64,000 bases of DNA. Source: CAVWDU01 sp963753815 (GTDB lineage Bacteria; Pseudomonadota; Gammaproteobacteria; Pseudomonadales; Halieaceae). The DNA is taken from positions 1,302,001 through 1,366,000 of the forward strand of contig CAVWDU010000003.1 in NCBI GenBank assembly GCA_963753815.1, in the 5' to 3' direction. Each line of letters starts with the position of its first letter. Position 1 is the first letter of the stretch. The position numbers and the translations under genes are program-made. Below the pieces are notes generated by a model. The model was not told the origin of the DNA. It saw nothing but the letters and a program-made list of their open reading frames with translations, and ran no database searches. Shown here one piece after another: positions 18,176-25,975 of the stretch.

Positions 18176-18204
18176 TTGTCAGGCTGGTGGAGTTCTGGTA
18201 TAAA
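18176..18204 (+). promoter_or_regulatory. Sigma-70 promoter of rpmB-rpmG (extended -10)
   Basis: TTGTCA at 18176-18181 and TATAAA at 18199-18204 are separated by exactly 17 bases, and the -10 is preceded by TGG, an extended -10. Transcription should begin near 18211, giving a leader of about 100 bases before rpmB. A strong promoter is expected for ribosomal protein genes. Confidence 0.8.
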
Positions 18205-18311
18205 GTCGCGCTCCGCGAGACAGGGGGGTGCCCGGTCGGCAGTATCCGGTACCTGGAGCGGCCCCGATCTCGACAACACATACCCAACTTCGTGCTTGGG
18301 AGCGACGAATT

Positions 18312-18548
18312 ATGGCCAGAGTCTGTCAGGTTACCGGAAAGCGCCCGGTAACCGGAAACAACGTTTCACACGCGAAGAATCGCACCCGCCGGCGATTTCT
18401 GCCCAATCTCCACCAGCACCGTTTCTGGGTTGAATCCGAGAAGCGATTCGTCACGCTGCGAGTGTCCAGCAAGGGTATGCGCATCATCGACAAGAAAGGC
18501 ATCGAGCAGGTCATGGCCGACATCCGTGCGGCCGGTGGCAAGGTCTGA
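18312..18548 (+). CDS. rpmB: 50S ribosomal protein L28
   Basis: The 78-residue basic protein starts MARVCQVTGKRPVTGN and contains the L28 segments NVSHAKNRTRRRFLPNL and FWVESEKRFVTLRVSSKG. The ATG at 18312 has GGGAGCGA upstream; longer in-frame extensions are not conserved. It is co-transcribed with rpmG. Confidence 0.97.
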   Translation: MARVCQVTGKRPVTGNNVSHAKNRTRRRFLPNLHQHRFWVESEKRFVTLRVSSKGMRIIDKKGIEQVMADIRAAGGKV

Positions 18549-18571
18549 GTCAGGCGAGCAGGAGAGCGAAT

Positions 18572-18727
18572 ATGAGAGAAAAAATCAGGATGGTATCGTC
18601 TGCCGGGACCGGTCACTTCTACACGACGGACAAGAACAAGCGAACGACCCCGGACAAGCTGGAAATGAAAAAATACGATCCGGTGGCGCGCAAGCACGTC
18701 ATGTATAAGGAAGGCAAGATCAAATAG
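18572..18727 (+). CDS. rpmG: 50S ribosomal protein L33
   Basis: A 51-codon gene beginning MREKIRMVSSAGTGHFYTT and ending in YKEGKIK, the full L33 pattern with the KYDPVARKHV segment. AGGAGAG lies 5-6 bases before the ATG. It starts 23 bp after rpmB and is followed by a rho-independent terminator. This version lacks the paired CxxC zinc ligands (no cysteines), so it is the zinc-independent form. Confidence 0.97.
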   Translation: MREKIRMVSSAGTGHFYTTDKNKRTTPDKLEMKKYDPVARKHVMYKEGKIK

Positions 18728-18755
18728 CCTTGGCTGGCCCCAGCGTGAACACAGG

Positions 18756-18782
18756 AACCCCGGCAGTGTCCGGGGTTTTTTT
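18756..18782 (+). terminator. Rho-independent terminator of rpmB-rpmG
   Basis: AACCCCGG at 18756-18763 pairs with CCGGGGTT at 18770-18777 around a six-base loop, and the stem runs into a tract of seven T residues from 18776. It lies 29 bp after the rpmG stop and 36 bp before mutM. Confidence 0.9.
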
Positions 18783-18817
18783 CGTCTGCATTATGACCTT
18801 GTGTGATCTGAAAAGTC

Positions 18818-19630
18818 GTGCCTGAGCTGCCGGAAGTCGAAACCACGCGCCGTGGTGTGGAGCCGTACAGCAGAGGCTTCACGGTGACGTCGGTGACAGT
18901 CCGCGAGCCACGGTTGCGTTGGCCGGTACCGCCGGATCTGGGCCGGCAACTGCAAGGCCGCAGGGTCGAAAATATTCGTCGGCGCGGCAAATATCTGCTG
19001 TTCGACACCCAGGCGGGAACACTCCTCGTGCACCTGGGTATGTCGGGCTCGTTGCGGGTGGTCTCACCCCGGGAGACACCGGCAACCCACGATCACATCG
19101 ACATCGCTTTCGACAACGGGTCCCTGCTGCGTTACAACGACCCACGTCGTTTCGGTGCCATGCTCTGGGTGGAGCGTGACCAGATCCATCCCCTGCTGGC
19201 CCACCTGGGACCCGAGCCGCTCGCCGAGGAGTTTGATGGCGCTCTGTTATACCGGCTGTCACGCGGCCGGCGCGCACCAGTGAAAAGCTTCATCATGGAT
19301 GCCCGGATTGTGGTCGGCGTGGGCAATATCTACGCCAACGAGGCGCTTTTCCAGGCGGGCATCCGTCCTCTGCGCGGTGCAGGACGCATCTCCCTGCATC
19401 GCTATGAGCGGCTTGCGTTAGAAGTTAAGCGAGTACTTACTTCGGCCATAGAGCAGGGCGGCACTACTCTGCGGGACTTTGTCGGCGGAGACGGCAAGCC
19501 GGGCTATTTCGCCCAGCAGTTGTTTGTCTATGGCAGAGGGGGCGAGCCCTGCAAGCGTTGTGGCAGAAATCTGCGAGAAAGTAGAGTTAGTCAGCGGAAT
19601 ACCGTGTATTGCGTGGCCTGCCAACGTTGA
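18818..19630 (+). CDS. mutM: Formamidopyrimidine-DNA glycosylase
   Basis: MutM excises 8-oxoguanine and other oxidised purines and nicks the abasic site. The 270-residue protein begins at a GTG so that proline 2 (the nucleophile) and glutamate 3 follow the initiator in PELPEVET. The helix-two-turn-helix region is around MDARIVVGVGNIYANEALF (about residue 160), and the C-terminal zinc finger has four cysteines in CKRCGRNL and YCVACQR. It lies just after the rpmBG terminator and so needs its own promoter, which I did not identify. Confidence 0.96.
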   Translation: MPELPEVETTRRGVEPYSRGFTVTSVTVREPRLRWPVPPDLGRQLQGRRVENIRRRGKYLLFDTQAGTLLVHLGMSGSLRVVSPRETPATHDHIDIAFDNGSLLRYNDPRRFGAMLWVERDQIHPLLAHLGPEPLAEEFDGALLYRLSRGRRAPVKSFIMDARIVVGVGNIYANEALFQAGIRPLRGAGRISLHRYERLALEVKRVLTSAIEQGGTTLRDFVGGDGKPGYFAQQLFVYGRGGEPCKRCGRNLRESRVSQRNTVYCVACQR

Positions 19631-19659
19631 ACCCTATACACTGATTTTAGCGTTTGTGG

Positions 19660-19683
19660 CCCGCGTGGCGTCGCACACGCGGG
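19660..19683 (+). other. Hairpin downstream of mutM
   Basis: CCCGCGTG at 19660-19667 and CACGCGGG at 19676-19683 form a perfect 8-bp stem with an 8-base loop. It lies 29 bp after the mutM stop and 23 bp before the next gene. There is no T-tract, so it may slow transcription or stabilise a mRNA end. Confidence 0.4.
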
Positions 19684-19705
19684 ACGTGTTTCAGGGAGCA
19701 ATAAA

Positions 19706-20074
19706 ATGACAAAAAACCGAATAGGGCGGCCGCTGGCCGCTGCGACGCTGGTCGGGGCACTCGCCCTGCCAGCAGGCGTTCAGGCGCAAACGGCCGTCGA
19801 TGACAGCCCCAGTTGGGGTGCCATGGTTGCGGATCTGCTGGTGGCGAGGCCGGCGGGGCTGGTCATGACCGTTGGCGGCACGGCGGCGTACATCGTCAGC
19901 CTCCCCTTTACCCTGCTGGCCGGTGCGGCTGGCGAGGCCGCGGAGACCCTGGTCATCGGACCGGGAGCGGCGACCTTTATGCGCTGTCTGGGTTGCCGGG
20001 AATCCGGTTACACCTACAAGGATTCCAGCGGGGACAGGACAGACGATGAACTGTCGAGCATGGAAAATCCTTAG
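19706..20074 (+). CDS. Small exported protein, unknown function
   Basis: This 122-residue ORF has a CAGGGAG ribosome binding site 8 bases before the ATG. A signal peptide is clear, with cleavage likely after GVQAQ (about residue 28). The mature part has a hydrophobic, glycine/alanine-rich stretch around residues 50-85 that could insert in a membrane, then a MRCLGCRESG segment with two cysteines and a charged tail. I do not recognise a family. It converges on coaD, with 176 bp between. Confidence 0.6.
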   Translation: MTKNRIGRPLAAATLVGALALPAGVQAQTAVDDSPSWGAMVADLLVARPAGLVMTVGGTAAYIVSLPFTLLAGAAGEAAETLVIGPGAATFMRCLGCRESGYTYKDSSGDRTDDELSSMENP

Positions 20075-20250
20075 CCGGCTGCCGAACCAGGCGGGTTTTC
20101 GGTAGCATGCCGCCGACCCGTGGCCGCCCTGCCCGTTAAAAATTGGCGAATGTAATTCCCTGATTTCGAGGGTAAACACCAGGATACCTCCGGGCGGTTT
20201 CAGCGCCTGGAGCGTTCCTGTTACGCCAGTCGTATGTCGGTGGCAGGGAG

Positions 20251-20733
20251 TTATCCGAACCGGTCCTCCAGTGCCTGCGCCACCGGCGCGGGGACGAACG
20301 GCCTGATGTCGCCCTTCAGGGAGGCGATCTCCCTGACCAGGGAAGACGAGATATAAGAAAGATGTTCCGACGGCGTCAGGAAGATACTCTCGAACTCCGG
20401 GAAAATGGCCCGGTTCATGTTCGCCAGCTGGAATTCGTATTCGAAGTCAGCAACAGCCCTCAGGCCGCGCAACACGCAACTTGAGCCCTGGCTCTTGGCG
20501 AATTCGGTCAGGAGGTTGCTGAATCCCACGACCTCGACGTTGCCGAGGTGAGCCAGAGACTCCTGGCACAGCGCCACGCGTTCTTCCAGGGAAAACAGCG
20601 GTGTTTTCTTGGCGCTGTAGGCGATGGCAACGACAATTCGGTCAAACAGCCTTGCTGCGCGCTCGGTGAGGTCGACGTGTCCGTTGGTAATTGGGTCGAA
20701 GGTGCCCGGGTAAATGACGGTCTGGGTGCTCAT
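20251..20733 (-). CDS. coaD: Phosphopantetheine adenylyltransferase
   Basis: CoaD transfers AMP to 4'-phosphopantetheine, the penultimate step of CoA synthesis. From the ATG at 20733 it is 160 residues, the usual length. It opens with the nucleotidyltransferase motif YPGTFDPITNGHVDL and carries the second motif YISSSLVREIASLKGD near residue 125. The in-frame upstream codons to 20796 are not conserved. Confidence 0.96.
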   Translation of the reverse strand: MSTQTVIYPGTFDPITNGHVDLTERAARLFDRIVVAIAYSAKKTPLFSLEERVALCQESLAHLGNVEVVGFSNLLTEFAKSQGSSCVLRGLRAVADFEYEFQLANMNRAIFPEFESIFLTPSEHLSYISSSLVREIASLKGDIRPFVPAPVAQALEDRFG

Positions 20734-20841
20734 GATCCGGGTCCCGGTGGTCGCTGGCTGCCGGTGGATGGTAAACAATTTGCCTGGCAGCGACAATTTT
20801 TCGACCCGGGGTGCCGGGCTACCCCGGCAACGGCGCCCGCT

Positions 20842-21438
20842 CTACTGACTCTTTGTGGTGGCAAGCGCGTAGAGTCGGCAGGTTACGCCGCCCATGGTTT
20901 TTTCCCTGTGCAGCTGCCAACTGGCGGCAATACCCGATGACCCGGCCTCCCTGGCGCCGGATTCGGTGTACACCATGGCGTCGGTAGCGAGCCTCCCCTC
21001 CTCTTCGAGTTGCCTGCAGGTGACATCCACGAGGCCCTCGCCGAAGGGCGGGTCGATGAATACAATGTCGAACTGGTGGCTTGTATCCCGCAGGAAACGC
21101 TGGGCAGTAGTCGGGAATACCTGCGCGCGATCACCCGCATTCAACGTAAGTAAGTGCTTGCTTATAGCCTGGCATACCGTCTCCGAGCGATCGATGAAGT
21201 CACAGTGAGCGGCTCCCCGGGAGAGCGCTTCCAGGCCCAGCGCCCCGCTGCCGGCAAACAGGTCGGCGCAGCGCGCACCGCGAAGCGCGGGCGCGAGCCA
21301 GTTGAACAGGGTTTCACGGACCCGGTCCGTGGTCGGTCGCAGGCCCGCGATGGCGGGGAAGCCGAGCCGCCGGCTCCCCCATTCTCCGCCGATGATCCGC
21401 AGTTGTCCGGTGCTGTTTCCGCGTCTGCCAGCGCCCAT
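20842..21438 (-). CDS. rsmD: 16S rRNA (guanine(966)-N(2))-methyltransferase
   Basis: RsmD methylates G966 of 16S rRNA. The 198-residue protein has LRIIGGEWGSRRL at the start, RPTTDRVRETLFNWL (near residue 33), the SAM motif CADLFAGSGALGLEALSRGA (near 57) and the catalytic IDPPF motif near 130. It is divergent from ftsY, an arrangement conserved in many gammaproteobacteria. Confidence 0.95.
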   Translation of the reverse strand: MGAGRRGNSTGQLRIIGGEWGSRRLGFPAIAGLRPTTDRVRETLFNWLAPALRGARCADLFAGSGALGLEALSRGAAHCDFIDRSETVCQAISKHLLTLNAGDRAQVFPTTAQRFLRDTSHQFDIVFIDPPFGEGLVDVTCRQLEEEGRLATDAMVYTESGAREAGSSGIAASWQLHREKTMGGVTCRLYALATTKSQ

Positions 21439-21470
21439 TACTTCTTAGCTTCCGTCAGGAGTGTTAACAT

Positions 21471-21492
21471 GGCGGTGTCCGCAGACACCGCC
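21471..21492 (+). other. Strong hairpin in the rsmD-ftsY intergenic region
   Basis: GGCGGTGTC at 21471-21479 and GACACCGCC at 21484-21492 form a perfect 9-bp stem with a CGCA loop, roughly 100 bp upstream of the ftsY start. There is no T-tract on either side. It may be an operator or a leader hairpin; function unknown. Confidence 0.4.
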
Positions 21493-21588
21493 CCTATCCG
21501 AGTGTACCTTACCGTACAGACCGCATGCCAAGTGGGGTTTCCCGTGTCCGCAATGCACACCCCGGAGAGATCAACAGAGCGGTCAGCC

Positions 21589-22800
21589 ATGAAATTCTTC
21601 AAGCGTAAAAAGTCCAGCGATCCTGCCGAATCAGCGGCTGTTCCACCCGAGCCGTCGGAGCTGCGCCCGGAACCGGCGTCCCGGCCGGTTGAGTCTGCGG
21701 ACCCGGCGCCTGCCGATACAGCGAACCGTCCTCCAGCCGAGCAGGGCCGCTCCCGGGAAACAGGCGGCTCAGCAAGCGTCGCAGCGGCCGATCCGTCGGT
21801 GCCGCCTGAGGCCGCTGCGGCGGCGAAAGCCGGGGATGCCGCCACGGGGGCTGCAATGGCGGATACTGCCGATGAGGGGTTCTTCACCCGCCTGCGACGG
21901 GGCCTGGGGAGAACCAGCAATACGTTAGTCGAGGGGCTCGGCAACCTGTTTCTGGGGCGCAAGACCATCGACGATGACCTGCTTGAGGAGCTGGAATCGC
22001 GCTTGCTGATGGCCGACGTGGGCATCGAAGCGACTACAGACATCATTGAGGGCCTGACCCGGCGGGTTTCGCGTAAGGAATTGACTTCACCGGAGGCACT
22101 GCGCAGCGCCCTGCAACAAAGTCTCCTGGAGTTGCTGCAACCGGTTGAACAGCCGCTATCGGTCACCGGTAAGCTACCCTACGTTATTCTCATGGTAGGC
22201 GTAAACGGCGTCGGCAAGACCACCACGATAGGCAAGTTGGCGCAGCGCTATCTCGGTGAGGGCCAGTCGGTCATGCTGGCGGCGGGTGATACTTTCCGTG
22301 CGGCGGCTGTCGAGCAACTGCAGGTTTGGGGAGAGCGCAACGGGGTGCCGGTCATTGCGCAGCACACGGGCGCGGACAGCGCCTCGGTCGTGTTCGACGC
22401 GCTTCAGGCAGCCCGCGCTCGCGGCGTGGATGTGCTGATCGCCGACACGGCCGGCCGCCTGCACAATAAGGACAACCTGATGGACGAGTTGAAGAAGATC
22501 GTCCGGGTGATGGGCAAACTGGACCCCGAGGCGCCCCACGAAGTCATGCTCGTACTGGATGCCGGTACTGGCCAGAATGCGCTCGCCCAGGCGGCGCATT
22601 TCCAGCAGGCAGTGGGGGTTTCCGGCATCACTCTCACCAAGCTGGACGGCACTGCCAAGGGCGGCATCATCTTCGCCATTGCGAAAAAGCTGGGTCTTCC
22701 CATTCGTTACGTCGGGGTCGGCGAGACGGCGACGGATTTGCGCCCTTTCGTAGCGGGTGAGTTCGTCGAGGCGCTGTTTGCCGGAGATGATCGCGCTTGA
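21589..22800 (+). CDS. ftsY: Signal recognition particle receptor FtsY
   Basis: FtsY is the membrane-associated GTPase that docks the SRP-ribosome complex at the translocon. From the ATG at 21589 it is 403 residues: a basic start MKFFKRKKSS, an acidic proline/alanine-rich A domain (about 10-95), then the N and G domains. GTPase motifs are GVNGVGKTTTIGKLAQ near residue 205, DTFRAAAVEQL near 230, DTAGR near 286 and TKLDGTAKGG near 345. The next gene, ftsE, overlaps its stop by one base. Confidence 0.95.
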   Translation: MKFFKRKKSSDPAESAAVPPEPSELRPEPASRPVESADPAPADTANRPPAEQGRSRETGGSASVAAADPSVPPEAAAAAKAGDAATGAAMADTADEGFFTRLRRGLGRTSNTLVEGLGNLFLGRKTIDDDLLEELESRLLMADVGIEATTDIIEGLTRRVSRKELTSPEALRSALQQSLLELLQPVEQPLSVTGKLPYVILMVGVNGVGKTTTIGKLAQRYLGEGQSVMLAAGDTFRAAAVEQLQVWGERNGVPVIAQHTGADSASVVFDALQAARARGVDVLIADTAGRLHNKDNLMDELKKIVRVMGKLDPEAPHEVMLVLDAGTGQNALAQAAHFQQAVGVSGITLTKLDGTAKGGIIFAIAKKLGLPIRYVGVGETATDLRPFVAGEFVEALFAGDDRA

Positions 22801-23465
22801 TGATCAGCTTCGAGCGCGTCACCAAGCGCTACGAAGACGGCTACCAGGCGTTGCGCGAGGTGACGCTGGAGATCGGCCGGGACGAGCTTGTCTTTCTCAC
22901 CGGCCACTCCGGCGCAGGCAAGAGCACCCTGATGCGCCTGATAATGCTGATCGAACGCCCCACACGGGGGCGGGTTATCGTCAATGGGGCAGACCTCGCC
23001 AACGTCGGGTCCGGGGGCATTGCAGCCCATCGCCGCAAAATAGGGGTGGTCTTCCAAAATCACCAGTTGCTGTTCGATCGGCCGGTATTCGACAACGTCG
23101 CGCTGCCACTCACTATCTCGGGGTATGACTACCGCGAAATCGGGAAGCGGGTGCGTGCTGCGCTGGACAAGGTGGGCCTGCTCGATCGCGAGCGCGCCAT
23201 GCCGATTGCACTGTCCGGCGGTGAGCAGCAGCGGGTGGGTATCGCGAGAGCGGTGGTTGGCAGGCCGGCCATACTGCTGGCGGACGAGCCCACGGGTAAC
23301 CTCGATCCCGCGCTGTCGGCGGAGATCATGCAGCTGTTCGAAGCCTTCAATCGGGTTGGGGTTACCGTCTTGATCGCGAGTCACGACCTGGCGCTGATTT
23401 CCCGCCTCCGGCACCGCATCATTACGCTCCGTGAGGGGCGCCTCGTGACCGGGACCGGGCCGTGA
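22800..23465 (+). CDS. ftsE: Cell division ATP-binding protein FtsE
   Basis: FtsE is the ABC ATPase that, with FtsX, activates periplasmic amidases during septation. The 221-residue protein has Walker A GHSGAGKST near residue 36, a Q-loop at VFQNH, the signature LSGGEQQRVGIARA near 137, Walker B ILLADEPTG near 158 and the H-loop SHD. The ATG at 22800 overlaps the ftsY TGA, so it is translationally coupled. Confidence 0.97.
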   Translation: MISFERVTKRYEDGYQALREVTLEIGRDELVFLTGHSGAGKSTLMRLIMLIERPTRGRVIVNGADLANVGSGGIAAHRRKIGVVFQNHQLLFDRPVFDNVALPLTISGYDYREIGKRVRAALDKVGLLDRERAMPIALSGGEQQRVGIARAVVGRPAILLADEPTGNLDPALSAEIMQLFEAFNRVGVTVLIASHDLALISRLRHRIITLREGRLVTGTGP

Positions 23466-24442
23466 AGGCCCCGGGGGGTGCGAGTCGAGCCGGCGGCGCC
23501 AGTCAAAGCCGCGCCGGCTGGCGCGAGCGCCTGGCAGCCTGGGTCCGGCATCACCGGCTCTCCGCGGCAGACAGCCTCTACCGGGTAGTGGACAATCCTG
23601 GCGCCAGCCTGTTGACATGGTTGTCCATCGGCGTGGCGCTGGCTTTACCGATCAGTCTCTCGGTGCTGCTCGACAGCGTCCGGGCCATGAGTGCCGGGGT
23701 GGAGAACCCGACCCAGATTTCGGTGTTCCTGGATCGTGGCCTCGATGCCGGCGCCGGCCGGGCGCTGGCTGAATCCCTGATGTCGGTGGAGGGTGTCCGA
23801 CAGACGCAATTCGTGTCGGCTGCGGAGGCACTCGCCGAGTTCAGGGAGCTGTCGGGATTCGATGATGTGGTCGACACTCTGGAGGAAAACCCGCTTCCCG
23901 CGGTAATCCTGGTCGAGCCTGTGGCGGATATCACCGAGTCGGCCGCTGCTCAACTGCAGGTGCGACTGGAGGGGCAGAGCGGCGTGGCACAGGCTGTGCT
24001 GGACCTGCAGTGGCTGGAGCGCCTCAACCGCCTGATGGCACTGGGCGAGCGGTTTGTGATCGCCGTGGCCGCCCTGCTGGTCACCGGGGTGGTATTGATC
24101 CTGGGCAACACATTGCGGCTGGCGGTCGAGAGCCGGCGAGACGAGATTGTCGTCATCAAGCTGGTGGGTGGCAGCGATGCTTTCGTCCGTCGACCCTTTC
24201 TTTACACGGGCCTCTGGTTCGGCGTCGGCGGCGGCGTTTGCGCCGCGATACTGATCGCGCTCGGCCTGTTTTACCTGCGCTCGCCCATCGAGGAACTTGC
24301 CGCGCTCTATGGAAGCCCGTATCGCCTTCGTATGCCCGGGCTCATGGGGGCCCTGAATGTCATTATCACAGGGGGCCTGCTGGGCCTTGTCGGCGCCTGG
24401 CTTTCCGTTTCTCGCCACCTGAGCCGAATCCAGCCCACCTGA
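23462..24442 (+). CDS. ftsX: Cell division protein FtsX
   Basis: FtsX is the membrane partner of FtsE. The 326-residue protein starts with a GTG overlapping the ftsE stop. A polar cytoplasmic N-terminus is followed by a first transmembrane segment near residues 48-70 (LLTWLSIGVALALPISLSVLL region), a periplasmic domain (about 75-190) and three C-terminal segments near 195-220, 247-270 and 295-315. KLVGGSDAFVRRPFLYTG is the typical FtsX cytoplasmic loop. Confidence 0.95.
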   Translation: MKAPGGASRAGGASQSRAGWRERLAAWVRHHRLSAADSLYRVVDNPGASLLTWLSIGVALALPISLSVLLDSVRAMSAGVENPTQISVFLDRGLDAGAGRALAESLMSVEGVRQTQFVSAAEALAEFRELSGFDDVVDTLEENPLPAVILVEPVADITESAAAQLQVRLEGQSGVAQAVLDLQWLERLNRLMALGERFVIAVAALLVTGVVLILGNTLRLAVESRRDEIVVIKLVGGSDAFVRRPFLYTGLWFGVGGGVCAAILIALGLFYLRSPIEELAALYGSPYRLRMPGLMGALNVIITGGLLGLVGAWLSVSRHLSRIQPT

Positions 24443-24574
24443 CGTATACCCCGGAAAAGGGCCGGCAGAGTGTGTTCTGGCAGCATCGGCGTGTGCAGGT
24501 TGCGGCCGTTTTTGCTTGCTGCTAGTCCAAATAATTGTTTTGTAACGATTATTTTTTTGAAAATGGGGCTTTTT

Positions 24575-24589
24575 CTGGAACTTTTCCAG
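24575..24589 (+). promoter_or_regulatory. Inverted repeat upstream of the CIRCE element
   Basis: CTGGAA-CTT-TTCCAG is a perfect 6-3-6 inverted repeat ending 2 bp before the CIRCE element. It lies where the -35 region of a promoter using the TAATAT hexamer at 24601-24606 would be, but no standard -35 hexamer is visible. It could be a second operator or simply part of the promoter region. Confidence 0.35.
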
Positions 24590-24591
24590 GA

Positions 24592-24618
24592 TTAGCACTC
24601 TAATATCAAGAGTGCTAA
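24592..24618 (+). promoter_or_regulatory. CIRCE operator (HrcA binding site) in front of rpoH
   Basis: TTAGCACTC, nine bases, then GAGTGCTAA is an exact match to the CIRCE consensus, the operator of the heat-shock repressor HrcA. It lies 38 bp before the rpoH ATG, and the TAATAT sequence inside its spacer could serve as a -10 hexamer, so HrcA binding would block rpoH transcription. CIRCE is usually found upstream of groESL and dnaK; here it would place the heat-shock sigma factor itself under HrcA. Confidence 0.93.
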
Positions 24619-24655
24619 AATCGTCGGCCGAAAGGCCCGGGAGTAAGGAGAAACA

Positions 24656-25510
24656 ATGAATCAGAGTCTGTTGCCAGTTGACCAGATGGTACCCGGCGCC
24701 AACCTGGCCGCCTACGTCCAGGCCGTCGGTAGTGTTCCTGTACTGAGCCCTGAGCGGGAGCGGGAGCTGGCGGAGGATCTTTACTACAACAATAACCTGG
24801 AGGCGGCCCGGCAGTTGGTGATGTCGCACCTGCGTTTTGTGGTTCACATCGCCCGCAGCTATTCCGGTTATGGTCTCGCTGAGGCGGATCTCATCCAGGA
24901 AGGTAATGTGGGTCTGATGAAAGCGGTCAAGCGCTTCAACCCCGAGAAAGGGGTCCGACTGGTGTCGTTTGCGGTGCACTGGATCAAGGCCGAGATGCAC
25001 GAGTACATCCTGCGCAACTGGCGCATCGTCAAGGTGGCGACAACCAAGGCGCAGCGGAAGCTGTTTTTCAACCTGCGCAGCGCCAAGAAGAGCCTGGCGT
25101 GGCTCTCTGCCGATGAAGCGCAGGCTGTCGCGGATGATCTCGGTGTCGACCTGCACGAGGTGCAGCGCATGGAAGGGCGCCTCACCAGCCGCGACGTCGC
25201 CTTCGATGCCCCGCTGGATACCGACGACGAAGATGGCTGGCAGGCTCCGCAGTATTACCTCGAGGACCAGCGCTCTGACCCTGCCCTGGAAGTCGAGTCG
25301 AGCGACTGGCGGGACAACAGCGAGCAGCAGCTCCATGCCGCGCTCGCGGAGCTGGATGAGCGCAGCCGCGATATCCTTGCCCAGCGCTGGCTTGCCCAGA
25401 GCAAGGCCACGCTGCACGAACTGGCAGAACAATACGGCGTGTCCGCCGAGCGCATCCGCCAGCTCGAACAGAATGCGATGAAAAAGCTCAGGGGCGCCAT
25501 CGCCGCCTGA
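24656..25510 (+). CDS. rpoH: RNA polymerase sigma-32 (heat shock) factor
   Basis: RpoH directs transcription of chaperone and protease genes. The 284-residue protein has the ATG preceded by AAGGAG. Region 2 contains DLIQEGNVGLMKAVKRFNPEKG and VSFAVHWIKAEMHEYILRNW (about 80-125), followed by the RpoH box QRKLFFNLR near residue 139. Region 4 ends with a helix-turn-helix LHELAEQYGVSAERIRQLEQNAMKKL. It follows ftsX at 213 bp, as in most gammaproteobacteria, and is preceded by a CIRCE element. Confidence 0.97.
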   Translation: MNQSLLPVDQMVPGANLAAYVQAVGSVPVLSPERERELAEDLYYNNNLEAARQLVMSHLRFVVHIARSYSGYGLAEADLIQEGNVGLMKAVKRFNPEKGVRLVSFAVHWIKAEMHEYILRNWRIVKVATTKAQRKLFFNLRSAKKSLAWLSADEAQAVADDLGVDLHEVQRMEGRLTSRDVAFDAPLDTDDEDGWQAPQYYLEDQRSDPALEVESSDWRDNSEQQLHAALAELDERSRDILAQRWLAQSKATLHELAEQYGVSAERIRQLEQNAMKKLRGAIAA

Positions 25511-25517
25511 ATGATTG

Positions 25518-25535
25518 GGGGCGCCGCGGCGCCCC
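25518..25535 (+). terminator. Possible weak terminator after rpoH
   Basis: GGGGCGCC and GGCGCCCC form an 8-bp GC-rich palindrome 8 bp after the rpoH stop, followed by GGTTTA with only three T residues. It may act as a weak terminator or attenuator before the DUF423 gene. Confidence 0.4.
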
Positions 25536-25556
25536 GGTTTACGTTACACTCCCTCC

Positions 25557-25928
25557 ATGGCAAACACTTTCCTCACCCTGGCGGCCGCAAGCGGTCTGCT
25601 GGCCGTCGCCTTCGGGGCTTTCGGCGCCCACGCCCTGCGTAATCGGCTCGATACCTATGCAATGGATATCTTCGAGACTGCCGTGCAGTACCAGTTCTAC
25701 CACAGTCTCGCCCTGCTTTGCGTGGGTTTGCTGGCCCTCCACCAGCCGGGCATGGCACTGCTGAAGAGCAGTGGCTGGCTGTTCGTGGTGGGTATCGTGA
25801 TTTTTTCCGGCAGTCTTTACCTGCTGAGCCTGTCCGGGCTGCGCTGGCTGGGTGCCGTAACGCCTGTGGGCGGCCTCGCGCTGATCGCCGGCTGGGCCTG
25901 CCTGGCGGCTGCGGGCTGGAAATATTAG
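25557..25928 (+). CDS. DUF423 family inner-membrane protein
   Basis: The 123-residue protein starting at ATG 25557 has four hydrophobic segments spanning most of its length and the family N-terminus LAAASGLLAVAFGAFGAHALR. A conserved FETAVQYQFYHSLALL segment follows near residue 38. DUF423 proteins are small membrane proteins of unknown function. A 14-codon upstream extension overlaps the hairpin and is unlikely to be translated. Confidence 0.85.
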   Translation: MANTFLTLAAASGLLAVAFGAFGAHALRNRLDTYAMDIFETAVQYQFYHSLALLCVGLLALHQPGMALLKSSGWLFVVGIVIFSGSLYLLSLSGLRWLGAVTPVGGLALIAGWACLAAAGWKY

Positions 25929-25975
25929 CCGCCTGGCCGGGCGAGCCACTGCCAGGTAGCCGCAAGATTTCAACG

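Noticed and set aside
23645..25432. Minus-strand frame of 595 codons opposite ftsX and rpoH
   Set aside because: It spans two unrelated conserved genes and the CIRCE region, and its translation shows no protein features.
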